From Sphaerisporangium krabiense (GTDB lineage Bacteria; Actinomycetota; Actinomycetes; Streptosporangiales; Streptosporangiaceae), in the NCBI RefSeq assembly GCF_014200435.1, contig NZ_JACHBR010000001.1, positions 1,116,001 to 1,180,000 on the forward strand: DNA of 64,000 nucleotides, written 5' to 3'. The notes beneath the pieces are model-generated. The model was given only the letters and a program-made list of their open reading frames with translations, was not told the origin of the DNA and did not search any database. A program made the position numbers and the translations under genes. Below are positions 24,464 through 33,165 of this stretch, one piece after another (within the stretch, counting starts at the first letter, position 1; each line of letters begins with the position of its first letter).

Positions 24464-27400
24464 ATGCACTTCGGCCTCCTGGGTCCCACGGAAGTCCTGC
24501 GCGACGGACGCCATGTCCCCGTCGGCGGGCCCATGGTGCGCGCGCTGCTCGCCCTCCTGCTGCTGGACGCCGGGCGGGTGGTCGGCGTGGCGCGGCTGAT
24601 CGACGGCCTGTACGGGGAGAGCGCGCCGTCGGCGAACGCGCTGCAGTCCCAGGTGTCCCGGCTGCGCCGCATCCTCGGCGACGGGCTCGTCGAGTCCCAT
24701 CCGCTGGGATACCGGCTCGCCGTCGCGCCCGGCGACGTGGACGTCCACCGGTTCACGGAGCTGGCCCGGCAGGGGCACGAGGCGCTCGCCGCCGGGGACG
24801 CCGGCACCGCCGCGGCCGTGCTGCGCGAGGCCCTGGGGTTGTGGCGGGGCGCCGCGCTCGCCGACGTCGGCGGGGCGCCGTTCGCGTCCGTGCAGGTCAC
24901 GCGGCTGACCGAGCTGCGGGTCACCGCCACGGAGGACCGCGTCGAAGCCGACCTCGCGCTCGGCGCGCACCACACGCTGGTCGCCGAGCTGCGCGACCTG
25001 GTCGCGGCGCACCCGCTGCGGGAGCGGCTGTGGGGCCAGCTCATGCGCGCCCTGTCCGCGTGCGGGCGGCAGGCCGAGGCGCTGGCCGCGTTCGCCGAGG
25101 CCCGCCGGACGCTGGCCGACGAGCTCGGCGCGGACCCCTCCCCCGAGCTGGCCGCCCTCCACGTCCGCCTCCTGCGCGGCGAACAGACCGCCGACCGAGA
25201 GAAGAGCGACGTGCCGTCCGCGGTCGCGCCGGGGCCGCGGACGGCGCTGCCCGCCGCGCTGACCGGCTTCGTCGGGCGGGAGGAGGAGCTGGCGCGCGTC
25301 CGCGAGCTGATCGGCCGGGAGCGGCTGGTCACGCTGAGCGGGCCGGGCGGCACCGGCAAGACCCGCCTGGCCGTCGAGGCCGCGCGGCAGGTCGCGGCGG
25401 CGGGCGGGGAGGTCGGGTTCGTCGAGCTGGCCCCGCTCGGCGACGGCGCCGAGGCCCCGCAGGCGGTGCTGGCCGCGCTCGGGCTGCGCGAGGGCGGGCT
25501 GCGGCCGCCGTCCCCCGCCGACGCCCAGGCGCGCACGGCCACCGACCGCCTTGTCACCGCGCTGGCCGGACGCGAGACCCTCCTCGTGCTCGACAACTGC
25601 GAGCACGTCCTGGACGAGGTCGCCGCCCTGGCCGGCCACCTGCTGGCCCGCTGCCCCGGCCTGCGCGTCCTCGCCACCAGCCGGGAGGCGCTCGGCGTGC
25701 TCGGCGAGACCATCCACCCCGTCCCCCAGCTCGGGCTGCCGCCCGCGGACGCCACGGCCGAGGAGGCGGGCGCGTACCCGGCGGTGCGGCTGTTCGCCGA
25801 ACGCGCCCGCGCCGTACGGCCCGGCTTCCGGCTGGAGGAGGCCGGCGCGGGCGAGGTCGCGCGGATCTGCCGGGTGCTGGACGGGCTGCCGCTGGCCATC
25901 GAGCTGGCCGCCGCGCGCCTGCGGTCGCTGACCGTGGAGGAGGTCGCGGCGCGGCTGGACGACCGGTTCGGCCTGCTCACCCGGGGCAACCGCGCCGCCC
26001 AGCCCCGGCACCGCACGCTGCGCGCGGTCGTCGAGTGGAGCTGGGACCTGCTGGACGAGGACGAGCGGACGCTGGCCCGGCGGCTGACCGTGTTCTCCGG
26101 CGGCGCGACCGTGGCCGCGGCCGACCGCGTCTGCGGGCCCGGGACCGTGGACCTGCTCGCCTCGCTCGCGGACAAGTCCCTGGTCGAGCTGGTCCACGGG
26201 CGGTACCGGATGCTGGAGACGATCCGGGCGTTCTGCGCCGAGCGGCTGGCGGAGGCGGGCGAGGAGAAGGCCCTGCGGAGTGCCCACCTGGCGTACTACC
26301 TGGACCTGGCCGAGACGGCGGAGCCCTTCCTGCGGGACGGCGCGCAGCTCACCTGGCTGGAACGGCTCGACGCCGAGCGGGGCGACCTGCACGCGGCGGT
26401 CCGCTGGGCGGCGGAGGCGGGCGAGCACGCGGCGGCGGTCCGGCTGGTCGCCGCGCTGTCCCCGTACTGGCTGCTGCGCGGCCGGCGCAGCGAGGGCGGC
26501 AAGGCGGCGGCCGAGGTGCTGGCCGCGACCGGCGCGGCGGCGCCGCACGGGCTGGAGGAGGAGTACGTGCTGTGCGTGCTCGACGCCGCCGCGACCGGGG
26601 CGGCGGACAAGGCCGCGCTGGAGACCGCCGAGGCGCTGATGGCGGGACGCCCGGTCGTCCGGCCGTTCCTCACGCTGCTGTGGGGCAGCTTCTCCGGCAT
26701 GTCCACCGGCACGGCCGACCCGCGTGACGCCGCGGACCCGTGGGCGCGGGCGCTCACCCATCTCGGCCTCGGGTACCGGTCGTGGTGGGCCGAGGGCGAC
26801 CTGGCGGAGGCCGACCGCACGTTCTCGCTGGCCCTGGCCGGGTTCCGCGGCGTCGGAGAACGCTGGGGCATGGCCACCGCGCTCGGCGCGCTGGCCGTGC
26901 TCGCGGACCTGCGCGGCGACGCGGAGCGGTCCGCGGCGCTCGCCGACGAGGCCCTGGAGCTGACGGGCGTGCTCGGCGCGACCGAGGACATGGCCGAGCT
27001 GCTGCACCGCCGCGCCGACGCGGGCCTGCGCCGCGGCGACCTCGACGCCGCCCGGGGCGACTACGAACGCGGGATCGACCTCGGGCGCCGCGCGGGCATG
27101 CCGGACGCGCTCGCCCGGGGGCACCACGGCCTGGCGGAGGTCGCCCGCCTGCGCGGGGACGTCGCCGAGGCGCGGCGGCTCTGCCACGAGGCGCTGGCCG
27201 AGTGCCCGGCGGGGTGGATCACCACCGAGCAGACCCGGGCGCGCGTCTCGGTCACCCTGGCGCGGCTGGCCGTGGCCGAGGGCGAGACCGCGCAGGCCAA
27301 GGGGTGGCTGCGGCGCGCGCTGTCCGGCGGCGCGGCCACCCAGGACCTCGGCGTCGCGGCCCTCGCCGTGTGGACGTTCGCCGAGGTCGCGCTGACCGAC

Positions 27401-27583
27401 CACGAGGACGAGAAGGCCGCCCGCCTGCTCGGCGCGCACGCGGCCCTGCGCGGCGAGCCGCCGGACCCGGCGCTCGCCGCGCGGTGCCGGTCCCGGCTGG
27501 GCGACGCGGCCTACGAGCGGGCGTACGAGAGCGGACGGCGCATGTCGCCGGAGGAGACCCTCGCCATCCTCTCCCCCGCCTGA
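24464..27583 (+). CDS. AfsR/SARP-family regulator with BTAD, NB-ARC and TPR regions
   Basis: A 1039-residue multi-domain regulator. About residues 1-95 are an OmpR-type winged helix (MHFGLLGPTEV, then ANALQSQVSRLRRILG) and 96-245 the bacterial transcriptional activation domain. An NB-ARC NTPase follows, with Walker A SGPGGTGKTRLA (about 290), Walker B TLLVLDNCEHV and LPLAIELAAARLRSL. The rest (from about 620) is Ala/Leu/Glu-rich TPR-like helices. AfsR-type proteins integrate phosphorylation or nucleotide signals and switch on secondary metabolism. No biosynthetic cluster adjoins here, so it may act in trans. Start ATG 24464. Confidence 0.93.
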   Translation: MHFGLLGPTEVLRDGRHVPVGGPMVRALLALLLLDAGRVVGVARLIDGLYGESAPSANALQSQVSRLRRILGDGLVESHPLGYRLAVAPGDVDVHRFTELARQGHEALAAGDAGTAAAVLREALGLWRGAALADVGGAPFASVQVTRLTELRVTATEDRVEADLALGAHHTLVAELRDLVAAHPLRERLWGQLMRALSACGRQAEALAAFAEARRTLADELGADPSPELAALHVRLLRGEQTADREKSDVPSAVAPGPRTALPAALTGFVGREEELARVRELIGRERLVTLSGPGGTGKTRLAVEAARQVAAAGGEVGFVELAPLGDGAEAPQAVLAALGLREGGLRPPSPADAQARTATDRLVTALAGRETLLVLDNCEHVLDEVAALAGHLLARCPGLRVLATSREALGVLGETIHPVPQLGLPPADATAEEAGAYPAVRLFAERARAVRPGFRLEEAGAGEVARICRVLDGLPLAIELAAARLRSLTVEEVAARLDDRFGLLTRGNRAAQPRHRTLRAVVEWSWDLLDEDERTLARRLTVFSGGATVAAADRVCGPGTVDLLASLADKSLVELVHGRYRMLETIRAFCAERLAEAGEEKALRSAHLAYYLDLAETAEPFLRDGAQLTWLERLDAERGDLHAAVRWAAEAGEHAAAVRLVAALSPYWLLRGRRSEGGKAAAEVLAATGAAAPHGLEEEYVLCVLDAAATGAADKAALETAEALMAGRPVVRPFLTLLWGSFSGMSTGTADPRDAADPWARALTHLGLGYRSWWAEGDLAEADRTFSLALAGFRGVGERWGMATALGALAVLADLRGDAERSAALADEALELTGVLGATEDMAELLHRRADAGLRRGDLDAARGDYERGIDLGRRAGMPDALARGHHGLAEVARLRGDVAEARRLCHEALAECPAGWITTEQTRARVSVTLARLAVAEGETAQAKGWLRRALSGGAATQDLGVAALAVWTFAEVALTDHEDEKAARLLGAHAALRGEPPDPALAARCRSRLGDAAYERAYESGRRMSPEETLAILSPA

Positions 27584-27639
27584 CCGGACCCTGTAGCGCA
27601 GGCTGGTGCGCCCGTGCCGCAGGCGGGTACGAAACCGCA

Positions 27640-28632
27640 ATGCGGGCCGACAAACTGGACACCTATCGGAGCAAGCGCCACGCCGCCCGCACGCCGGAAC
27701 CGGTGCCGGGCCCGGGCCCGCTCCCCGAGGGCGACGACGACACGTTCGTGATCCAGGAGCACCACGCCCGTCGCCTGCACTGGGACTTCCGCCTGGAGCG
27801 CGGCGGCGTGCTGGTCTCGTGGGCGGTCCCGAAGGGGCTGCCGCTGGACCCGAAGACCAACCACCTCGCCGTGCCCACCGAGGACCATCCCCTGGAGTAC
27901 GCGGCGTTCGAGGGAGAGATCGCCCCCGGCGAGTACGGCGCGGGGCTGGTGCTCATCTGGGACCGCGGCCGCTACGAGACCGAGAAGTGGACCGGGCGCG
28001 AGGTCAAGGTCGTGCTGCACGGCTCACGGGTCTCCGGCCGCTACGTGCTCTTCCCGACCGGCGGCAGGAACTGGATGATCCACCGGATGGACCCTCCACC
28101 GCCCGAGCCCCCCACCTTCCTGCCGGGCCTGCGCCCGATGCTCCCCGAGGCCCGCAAGCGGCTCCCCCGTGACCAGGCGGCGTACGGCTTCGAGTTCGAC
28201 CTCGGCGGCGACCGCGCCCTCGTCGCCGTCCGCGACGGCGAGACCCGCCTCATCAGGTCCGACGGCACGGCGGACGGCCCCGACCTCGGCGGCCTGCCGA
28301 AGGCGCTGCTCGACCTGCCCGCCGTCCTGGACGGCCAGATCGTCACGGTGGGCGGCGCGCGGGTCTACATGATCACCGACATCCTGCACCTGGACGGCGG
28401 CGAGCTGCTGGACCGCCCCTACCGGGACCGCCGCCGCACCCTCGACCACCTCAAGCTGAACGGCGCGCACTGGCAGACCACCCCGTGGTTCCCCGGCGAC
28501 GGCAGGTCCGTCATGAAGGTGGCGCACCGGCGCGGCCTCCCGGCCGTCCTCGCCAAGCGCCTGGACAGCCCCTACCTCCCCGGCGCCCGGACGGCCTCCT
28601 GGCTCCGCGTCCCCGTCCCCCCGGCTACCTGA
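27640..28632 (+). CDS. LigD-type 3'-phosphoesterase fused to a degenerate DNA ligase domain
   Basis: A 330-residue protein. Residues about 34-155 match the LigD phosphoesterase, which trims 3' ends in non-homologous end joining: FVIQEHHARRLHWDFRLE, VPTEDHPLEY and GEYGAG are all intact, including the His/Asp/Arg active-site set. Residues 165-330 align with the ATP-ligase adenylation domain, but motif I, normally with the adenylated Lys (KxDG), reads FEFDLGGDRA, so the Lys is absent. DGQIV (231-235) and AKRLDSPYLPG (305-314) survive as motifs III and IV/V. It should therefore process ends but not ligate. No Ku gene or LigD polymerase domain is nearby. Confidence 0.85.
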   Translation: MRADKLDTYRSKRHAARTPEPVPGPGPLPEGDDDTFVIQEHHARRLHWDFRLERGGVLVSWAVPKGLPLDPKTNHLAVPTEDHPLEYAAFEGEIAPGEYGAGLVLIWDRGRYETEKWTGREVKVVLHGSRVSGRYVLFPTGGRNWMIHRMDPPPPEPPTFLPGLRPMLPEARKRLPRDQAAYGFEFDLGGDRALVAVRDGETRLIRSDGTADGPDLGGLPKALLDLPAVLDGQIVTVGGARVYMITDILHLDGGELLDRPYRDRRRTLDHLKLNGAHWQTTPWFPGDGRSVMKVAHRRGLPAVLAKRLDSPYLPGARTASWLRVPVPPAT

Positions 28633-28638
28633 CGGCCG

Positions 28639-28815
28639 CTACCGGACGCCATGGTCGGGGTACTGCCGCTGGAGGGGCATGGACTTCGGCCGGAGCGGGG
28701 CGGTCCTCGGCCGCGCCTCACTCCGGTCGCGCAGAAGCCGCTCGGCCTCCTCGTGCAGGGCCGCGACGAGCAGCAGCTCGAAGCCGAGCTCATGATCAAG
28801 CGCAGGATCGTCCAT
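28639..28815 (-). CDS. small hypothetical protein
   Basis: A 58-residue ORF starting MDDPALDHELGFELLLVAALHEEAERLLRDR, a strongly helical amphipathic protein with a basic C-terminus. A good ribosome site (GTGGAGG) lies about eight bases before the ATG at 28815, which supports translation. It converges on the LigD-type gene with a six-base gap. No family was recognised; small acidic-then-basic proteins of this type are often missed by annotation. Confidence 0.6.
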   Translation of the reverse strand: MDDPALDHELGFELLLVAALHEEAERLLRDRSEARPRTAPLRPKSMPLQRQYPDHGVR

Positions 28816-29089
28816 GGTGGTGCCTCCACCTACTAGACGCACCAAACCCCCCAAAGGGTGCACGACCCGACCATCTCCATATGAGTCCGAGGGCCTGGCC
28901 CGCGCGTATGTCCGCCATACCTGGGCAGAGGGGACATGTGACGAACGACACGCGCATCCGGACTTGATTTCACATGGCGTTTATAAACGGGCAACAGATC
29001 AGAAATCGCCGGTTGGCAACGTCGGTGTCGCGGGGGACGCGGATCGCCTGCTCACGTACGCACAGCCGAGCCATGCCGAGGGGACCGAA

Positions 29090-30103
29090 GTGACCTACAG
29101 GGCCGAGTACATCTGGATCGACGGCACCGAGCCGACCGCCCGCCTCCGGTCGAAGACGAAGATCCTCGCCGACGGCGCCGAGCTGCCGGACTGGGGCTTC
29201 GACGGGTCCAGCACGAACCAGGCGCCGGGCAAGGCGTCCGACTGCGTGCTCAGGCCGGTCTTCACCTGTCCCGACCCGATCCGCGGCGGCGACGACGTCC
29301 TCGTGCTGTGCGAGGTGCTGCTCCCGGACATGACCCCGCACAAGACCAACACCCGGGCGCAGCTCACCTCCGTCGCCGAGCGTTACGCCGGCCAGGACTC
29401 CTGGTTCGGCATCGAGCAGGAGTACACGTTCTTCAAGGACGGCCGCCCGCTCGGTTTCCCGGTCGGCGGCTACCCCGCCCCGCAGGGCTTCTACTACTGC
29501 GGCGTCGGCGCGGACGAGGTCTACGGCCGCGACATCGTCGAGGCGCACCTCGACGCCTGCCTGACGGCCGGTCTGGCCATCTCCGGCATCAACGCCGAGG
29601 TCATGCCCGGCCAGTGGGAGTTCCAGGTCGGCCCCGGCGGCCCGGTGGAGGTCTCCGACCAGCTCTGGATCGCCCGCTGGCTGCTGTACCGCATCGCCGA
29701 GGACTACGACGTCTCGGCCACGCTCGACCCCAAGCCGGTGAAGGGCGACTGGAACGGCGCCGGCGCGCACACCAACTTCTCCACGCGCGCGATGCGCTCC
29801 GGCTACGACCCGATCATCACGGCCTGTGAGGCGCTCGGCGAGAAGTCCGGCGAGCACATCGCGGGCTACGGCGCCGGGATCGAGCGCCGCCTGACGGGCA
29901 TGCACGAGACCGCGCCCTGGAGCGAGTACAGCTACGGCGTGTCGGACCGCGGCGCGTCGGTCCGCATCCCCTGGCAGGTCGAGGCCGAGAAGCAGGGCTA
30001 CATCGAGGACCGCCGCCCGAACGCCAACTGCGACCCGTACGTGGTCACCCGCCTGATCGTGGGCACGTGCTGTGAGGCTCTGGAGAAGGCCGACCAGGTC
30101 TGA
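29090..30103 (+). CDS. glnII: glutamine synthetase type II (eukaryotic-like)
   Basis: A 337-residue GSII enzyme making glutamine from glutamate, ammonia and ATP. Diagnostic segments are YIWIDGTEPTARLRSKTK, LPDWGFDGSSTNQA, WFGIEQEYTFF with metal-ligand Glu residues, GPGGPVEVSDQLWIARW and KPVKGDWNGAGAHTNFST. The length and absence of the adenylylation loop distinguish it from GlnA. GTG at 29090 has GAGGGG upstream. A second, non-adenylylated glutamine synthetase is a hallmark of filamentous actinomycetes and is normally under GlnR; no clear GlnR box was identified in the 274 bases upstream. Followed by a strong hairpin. Confidence 0.95.
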   Translation: MTYRAEYIWIDGTEPTARLRSKTKILADGAELPDWGFDGSSTNQAPGKASDCVLRPVFTCPDPIRGGDDVLVLCEVLLPDMTPHKTNTRAQLTSVAERYAGQDSWFGIEQEYTFFKDGRPLGFPVGGYPAPQGFYYCGVGADEVYGRDIVEAHLDACLTAGLAISGINAEVMPGQWEFQVGPGGPVEVSDQLWIARWLLYRIAEDYDVSATLDPKPVKGDWNGAGAHTNFSTRAMRSGYDPIITACEALGEKSGEHIAGYGAGIERRLTGMHETAPWSEYSYGVSDRGASVRIPWQVEAEKQGYIEDRRPNANCDPYVVTRLIVGTCCEALEKADQV

Positions 30104-30114
30104 CCGGCCCCGCC

Positions 30115-30203
30115 GGCGCCCGCCCCGCCGCGTTGACACCGCCGGCGAAGTAGATCGAGACAGCGGCCCCGTGATCACGTCTGTGATCACGGGGCCGCTG
30201 TCT
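30115..30203. repeat. left inverted-repeat element with long hairpin
   Basis: This block contains GACACCGCCGGCGAAGTAG at 30135-30153 and then a perfect 21-bp hairpin (30158-30178 pairing with 30183-30203, loop GTCT) with core GGCCCCGTGATCAC. A related block lies in opposite orientation at 31697-31786. The hairpin follows glnII and probably ends its transcription. The similarity to the second block goes beyond what terminator function needs. Confidence 0.85.
30158..30203. terminator. 21-bp hairpin, terminator of glnII (and of the convergent MarR gene)
   Basis: A perfect 21-bp stem with a four-base loop, followed on the plus strand by TCTTCGTTCT, a moderately U-rich tail. It lies between the stops of glnII (30103) and the converging MarR gene (30245) and could serve both directions. 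Confidence 0.75.
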
Positions 30204-30244
30204 TCGTTCTCGCTCGCGGATGGAGTCGCGGGCCGATCGCGGCG

Positions 30245-30700
30245 TCAGGTGCCGGCCGAGTCGCGTCGATCGACGGGGGCGTCCGGCAAGGCCGTCGCCG
30301 AGCGGTGGATCTTCGTCAGCGCGCTGAGGAGATGTTCGCGTTCGGCATCGGTGAGGTCGGCGGTGACCCGCTCTTCGAGCAGCCGCCGTTCCTTTTCGAT
30401 GGGAGCTTGCAGGGCGCGTCCGGCGTCGGTGAGCCACAGCCGGACCAGCCGGTTGTCCCGGTCGTCGCGGCGCCGGGTGAGCAGGCCGGCCGCGGCCATC
30501 CGGGTGGCCGCCTTGACCACGTTGGGAGTGGTGACGTTCAGCGCGGCGGCGACCTCGCCCGGGGTGCGGCCGTCCTGCCGCCACAGCACCGCGAGCAGGT
30601 GGTCTTGCCCTAGGTGCAGCCCGTGCCGTCGCACGGCCGTCTCGGCCGCCACACGCAGCGCCTTCGACGCCTTGCTGTGCAGGTCCAGGAACTCGGGCAC
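30245..30700 (-). CDS. MarR-family transcriptional regulator
   Basis: A 151-residue winged-helix regulator: GQDHLLAVLWRQDGRTPGEVAAALNVTTPNVVKAATRMAAAGLLTRRRDDRDNR is the canonical MarR recognition region, followed by the wing and a long C-terminal helix. The GTG at 30700 is chosen because GGAGG lies eight bases upstream; the upstream start at 30739 lacks one. It diverges from the NmrA-like gene, with TACCGGTTAA inverted repeats overlapping the shared promoter, the usual design for redox- or drug-responsive autorepression. Both genes lie inside the inverted-repeat pair. Confidence 0.92.
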   Translation of the reverse strand: MPEFLDLHSKASKALRVAAETAVRRHGLHLGQDHLLAVLWRQDGRTPGEVAAALNVTTPNVVKAATRMAAAGLLTRRRDDRDNRLVRLWLTDAGRALQAPIEKERRLLEERVTADLTDAEREHLLSALTKIHRSATALPDAPVDRRDSAGT

Positions 30701-30729
30701 GTCGAGGCCTCCGTGATGTCGCGGTGCGG

Positions 30730-30780
30730 TTGACAGCAAATCGTGTACCGGTTAACGTCCTTCTCAATCATTAACCGGTA
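30730..30780 (+). promoter_or_regulatory. promoter with overlapping MarR operator
   Basis: TTGACA at 30730-30735 and TAACGT at 30753-30758 are separated by 17 bases, a good housekeeping-type promoter reading towards the NmrA-like gene. TACCGGTTAA at 30746-30755 is mirrored by TTAACCGGTA at 30771-30780, so a regulator bound to the inverted repeat would cover the -10 region. The bound protein is probably the divergent MarR regulator. Confidence 0.65.
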
Positions 30781-30798
30781 AACGAACTCGGGGTCCTC

Positions 30799-31653
30799 AT
30801 GATACTGGTGACCGGTGCCACCGGAAACGTCGGCCGCGAGCTCGCCCGCGAACTGGACGAGCTCGGCGTACCGTTCCGCGTCCTGGTCCGCGACCCGGCC
30901 CGCGCCACCACGTCGCCTGAGCGGGCCGAGCGGGTCGTGGCGGATCTGAGCGATCCGGCGACGTTGCCGCCCGCCTTCGCCGGCGTCGACCGGCTGTTCC
31001 TCCTCACCCCCGGCATCGGCCTCGACCACACCAGGCACGCCGTAGCCGCCGCCCGGTCCGCGGGGGTGCGCCACATCGTGCACCTGTCCTCGTTCAACGT
31101 GCTCGGCGACCCCATGCCCGCCATGGGTCGCTGGCACCACGAACGCGAGCAGGCCATCCGGGCCTCCGGCATCCCGGCCACCTTCCTGCGGCCCGGCGGC
31201 TTCATGACCAACGCCTTCGACTGGCTGCCCACCATCCGCCAGGGGGGCTACGTCCTCGATCCGGCCGGCCCCGGCCGATACGCGCCGATCGACCCCGCCG
31301 ACATCGCCGCCGTCGCCGCCCTGGCTCTGACCGGCGACGGCCACCAAGGCCAGGAATACGTTCTCACAGGCGAGGAGCTGTTCACCGTCGTCGACCAGGT
31401 CAAGATCCTCGCTGCGGCGGCCGGCCGGGACATCGCGGTCCGGGCGGTGAACACCGCGGAGGAGGCCGTCGCCTCCCGATTCCCCAACGGGGCGCCCCCG
31501 GCGCTGGCCGAGGCCATCATCGAGGGGTTCCACCTCATGCGCGCCGACACCGCCGGATTCCGCACCGACACCGTGGAGCGCCTGCTCCAGCGCAAGCCCC
31601 GTACCTTCGCCGCCTGGTGCGCACGCAACGCCGACGCCTTCCGGACCACCTGA
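30799..31653 (+). CDS. NmrA-like NAD(P)-binding protein (atypical SDR)
   Basis: A 284-residue atypical short-chain dehydrogenase of the NmrA/quinone-oxidoreductase-2 type. The nucleotide-binding start MILVTGATGNVG is followed by VRDPAR, LFLLTPGI, HIVHLSSFNVLG and FLRPGGFMTN. The classical SDR catalytic Tyr-x-x-x-Lys is absent, as in NmrA redox sensors and NAD(P)H:quinone reductase-like proteins. It is paired divergently with a MarR regulator, suggesting a role in quinone, thiol or aldehyde stress. The pair is enclosed by inverted-repeat elements. Start ATG 30799, after TCCTC-rich sequence with no strong ribosome site. Confidence 0.9.
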   Translation: MILVTGATGNVGRELARELDELGVPFRVLVRDPARATTSPERAERVVADLSDPATLPPAFAGVDRLFLLTPGIGLDHTRHAVAAARSAGVRHIVHLSSFNVLGDPMPAMGRWHHEREQAIRASGIPATFLRPGGFMTNAFDWLPTIRQGGYVLDPAGPGRYAPIDPADIAAVAALALTGDGHQGQEYVLTGEELFTVVDQVKILAAAAGRDIAVRAVNTAEEAVASRFPNGAPPALAEAIIEGFHLMRADTAGFRTDTVERLLQRKPRTFAAWCARNADAFRTT

Positions 31654-31696
31654 TCCGCAGGTACGCGTCCCGGCGACCGCGTGGCCTCCCGGCACC

Positions 31697-31738
31697 GCGA
31701 CGGCCCCGTGATCACTCACGTGATCACGGGGCCGTCGC
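31697..31738. terminator. 19-bp hairpin between the NmrA-like gene and clpP2
   Basis: A perfect 19-bp stem (31697-31715 with 31720-31738, loop TCAC) containing the same GGCCCCGTGATCAC core as the hairpin at 30158-30203. It sits between the converging NmrA-like and clpP2 genes and could terminate both. Confidence 0.75.
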
Positions 31739-31786
31739 CGTCGGATCTACTTCGCCGGCGGTGTCCCGTGTTCGGGGCGGGCGCCC
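31697..31786. repeat. right inverted-repeat element with long hairpin
   Basis: Read on the minus strand this block repeats the left element: GGCGCCCGCCCCG, then GACACCGCCGGCGAAGTAG, then the hairpin. The mirrored sequence CTACTTCGCCGGCGGTGTC is at 31747-31765. The two blocks are diverged (different loop bases, different arms) but collinear over about 85 bases, and they bracket the MarR-NmrA pair. Confidence 0.85.
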
Positions 31787-31793
31787 TCGCGTC

Positions 31794-32477
31794 TCAGCGC
31801 ACCGGGGCCGGCTCCTTGGCCGACACCCGCTTGCGGGGCAGGAACACGTCGTCCACCAGGCCGTAGGCCTTGGCCTCGTCGGCGGTGAGGATCTTGTCCC
31901 GGTCGATGTCGCGGCGCACCACGTCGATGGGGTTGCCGCTGTGCAGGGCGATGAGGTCCTCCAGCAGCGCGCGCAGCCGCAGGATCTCGCGGGCCTGGAT
32001 CTCCATGTCGCTGGACTGCCCGAAGGTGCCCTCGATGGCGGGCTGGTGGAGCAGGACGCGGGCCTGCGGCAGCGCGAACCGCTTGCCGGGCGCGCCCGCC
32101 GCCAGCAGCACGGCGGCGGCCGACGCCGCCTGGCCGATGCACACCGTCTGGACCTCGGGCCTGACGAACTGCATCGTGTCGTAGATCGCCGTCATGGCCG
32201 TGAACGAGCCGCCCGGCGAGTTGATGTAGATGCTGATGTCGCGGTCGGGGTCGATGGACTCCAGGGTCAGCAGCTGGGCCATGACGTCGTTGGCCGAGGT
32301 GTCGTCGATCTGCACGCCGAGGAAGATGATGCGGTCCTCGAAGAGCTTGTTGTAGGGGCTCATCTCCTTGACGCCGTACGTGGTGCGCTCGGTGAAGGAC
32401 GGCAGCACGTACCTGGCCTCGATGGGCGCCACGCCGGACGGGAAACCCTGCCCGCCCCGGGAGATCGGGTCGTTCAC
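31794..32477 (-). CDS. clpP2: ATP-dependent Clp protease proteolytic subunit (ClpP2-type)
   Basis: A 227-residue serine peptidase subunit. The catalytic triad is Ser119 (GQAASAAA), His144 (LLHQPA) and Asp190 (RRDIDRD); the N-terminus before [12 protein letters not shown] is long, as in ClpP2 of actinomycetes. It forms mixed tetradecamers with ClpP1 and is fed by ClpX/ClpC ATPases, which are not in this window. GTG start at 32477, 25 bases after the clpP1 stop. The Met normally after the catalytic Ser is Ala here, a mild variation. Confidence 0.95.
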   Translation of the reverse strand: MNDPISRGGQGFPSGVAPIEARYVLPSFTERTTYGVKEMSPYNKLFEDRIIFLGVQIDDTSANDVMAQLLTLESIDPDRDISIYINSPGGSFTAMTAIYDTMQFVRPEVQTVCIGQAASAAAVLLAAGAPGKRFALPQARVLLHQPAIEGTFGQSSDMEIQAREILRLRALLEDLIALHSGNPIDVVRRDIDRDKILTADEAKAYGLVDDVFLPRKRVSAKEPAPVR

Positions 32478-32502
32478 GCTGGCTCCGTTCGCGGGGTGAC
32501 GG

Positions 32503-33165
32503 TCATTGCGGGCTGGGCGAGGAGACCGGGCCCTCGGAGGGGACGTCCCTGGCGCTCGGCACCACCTGGTCGATCAGGCCGTAGGTCTTGGCCTCCTCGG
32601 AGGTGAACCACCGGTCGCGGTCGGAGTCGCGCTCGATCTGCTCGACGGGCTGGCCGCTGTGGAAGGCGATGCGCTCGGCCATGAGCCTCTTGGTGAAGAG
32701 CATCTGCTCGGCCTGGATCTTGATGTCGGCCGCCGTGCCGCCGATGCCGCCGAGCGGCTGGTGCATCATGACGCGGGTGTGCGGCAGCGCGTACCGCTTG
32801 CCGGGGGTGCCCGCGGTCAGCAGGAACTGGCCCATCGAGGCGGCGAGGCCGATGCCCACCGTCGCGACGTCGTTGGGGATGTACTGCATGACGTCGTAGA
32901 TCGCCAGCCCGGCCGACACCGAGCCGCCGGGCGAGTTGATGTAGAGGAAGATGTCGCGGTCGGAGTCCTCGGCGGTGAGCAGCAGCAACTCCCCGCAGAT
33001 GCGGTTGGCGATCTCGTCGTCGACCTCTTTGCCGAGGAAGATGATGCGCTCGCGCAGGAGGCGCTGGCCCAACGGGTCGATCAGCGAAGGCCGGACGTCG
33101 ACGGGATGCGAATCCGTCTGGTGGGCGGCCGTGAGGGGGTCACGGGAAGAACGCCTCGGGGTCAC
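32503..33165 (-). CDS. clpP1: ATP-dependent Clp protease proteolytic subunit (ClpP1-type)
   Basis: A 220-residue subunit with triad Ser110 (GLAASMGQ), His135 (MMHQPLGG) and Asp180 (IERDSDRD), and the [17 protein letters not shown] start of the core. It is the first gene of the clpP pair. GTG start at 33165; the leader is short, with a TATATA element 20-25 bases upstream. In Streptomyces similar pairs are activated by ClgR or PopR; no such box was recognised with confidence. Tandem repeat GGTGACCAAAGGTGACC overlaps the start. Confidence 0.95.
   Translation of the reverse strand: MTPRRSSRDPLTAAHQTDSHPVDVRPSLIDPLGQRLLRERIIFLGKEVDDEIANRICGELLLLTAEDSDRDIFLYINSPGGSVSAGLAIYDVMQYIPNDVATVGIGLAASMGQFLLTAGTPGKRYALPHTRVMMHQPLGGIGGTAADIKIQAEQMLFTKRLMAERIAFHSGQPVEQIERDSDRDRWFTSEEAKTYGLIDQVVPSARDVPSEGPVSSPSPQ

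Noticed and set aside
24209-27640. 1143-codon minus-strand open frame opposite the SARP gene
   Set aside because: No recognisable motif and low-complexity composition; the plus strand encodes a clear AfsR-type protein.
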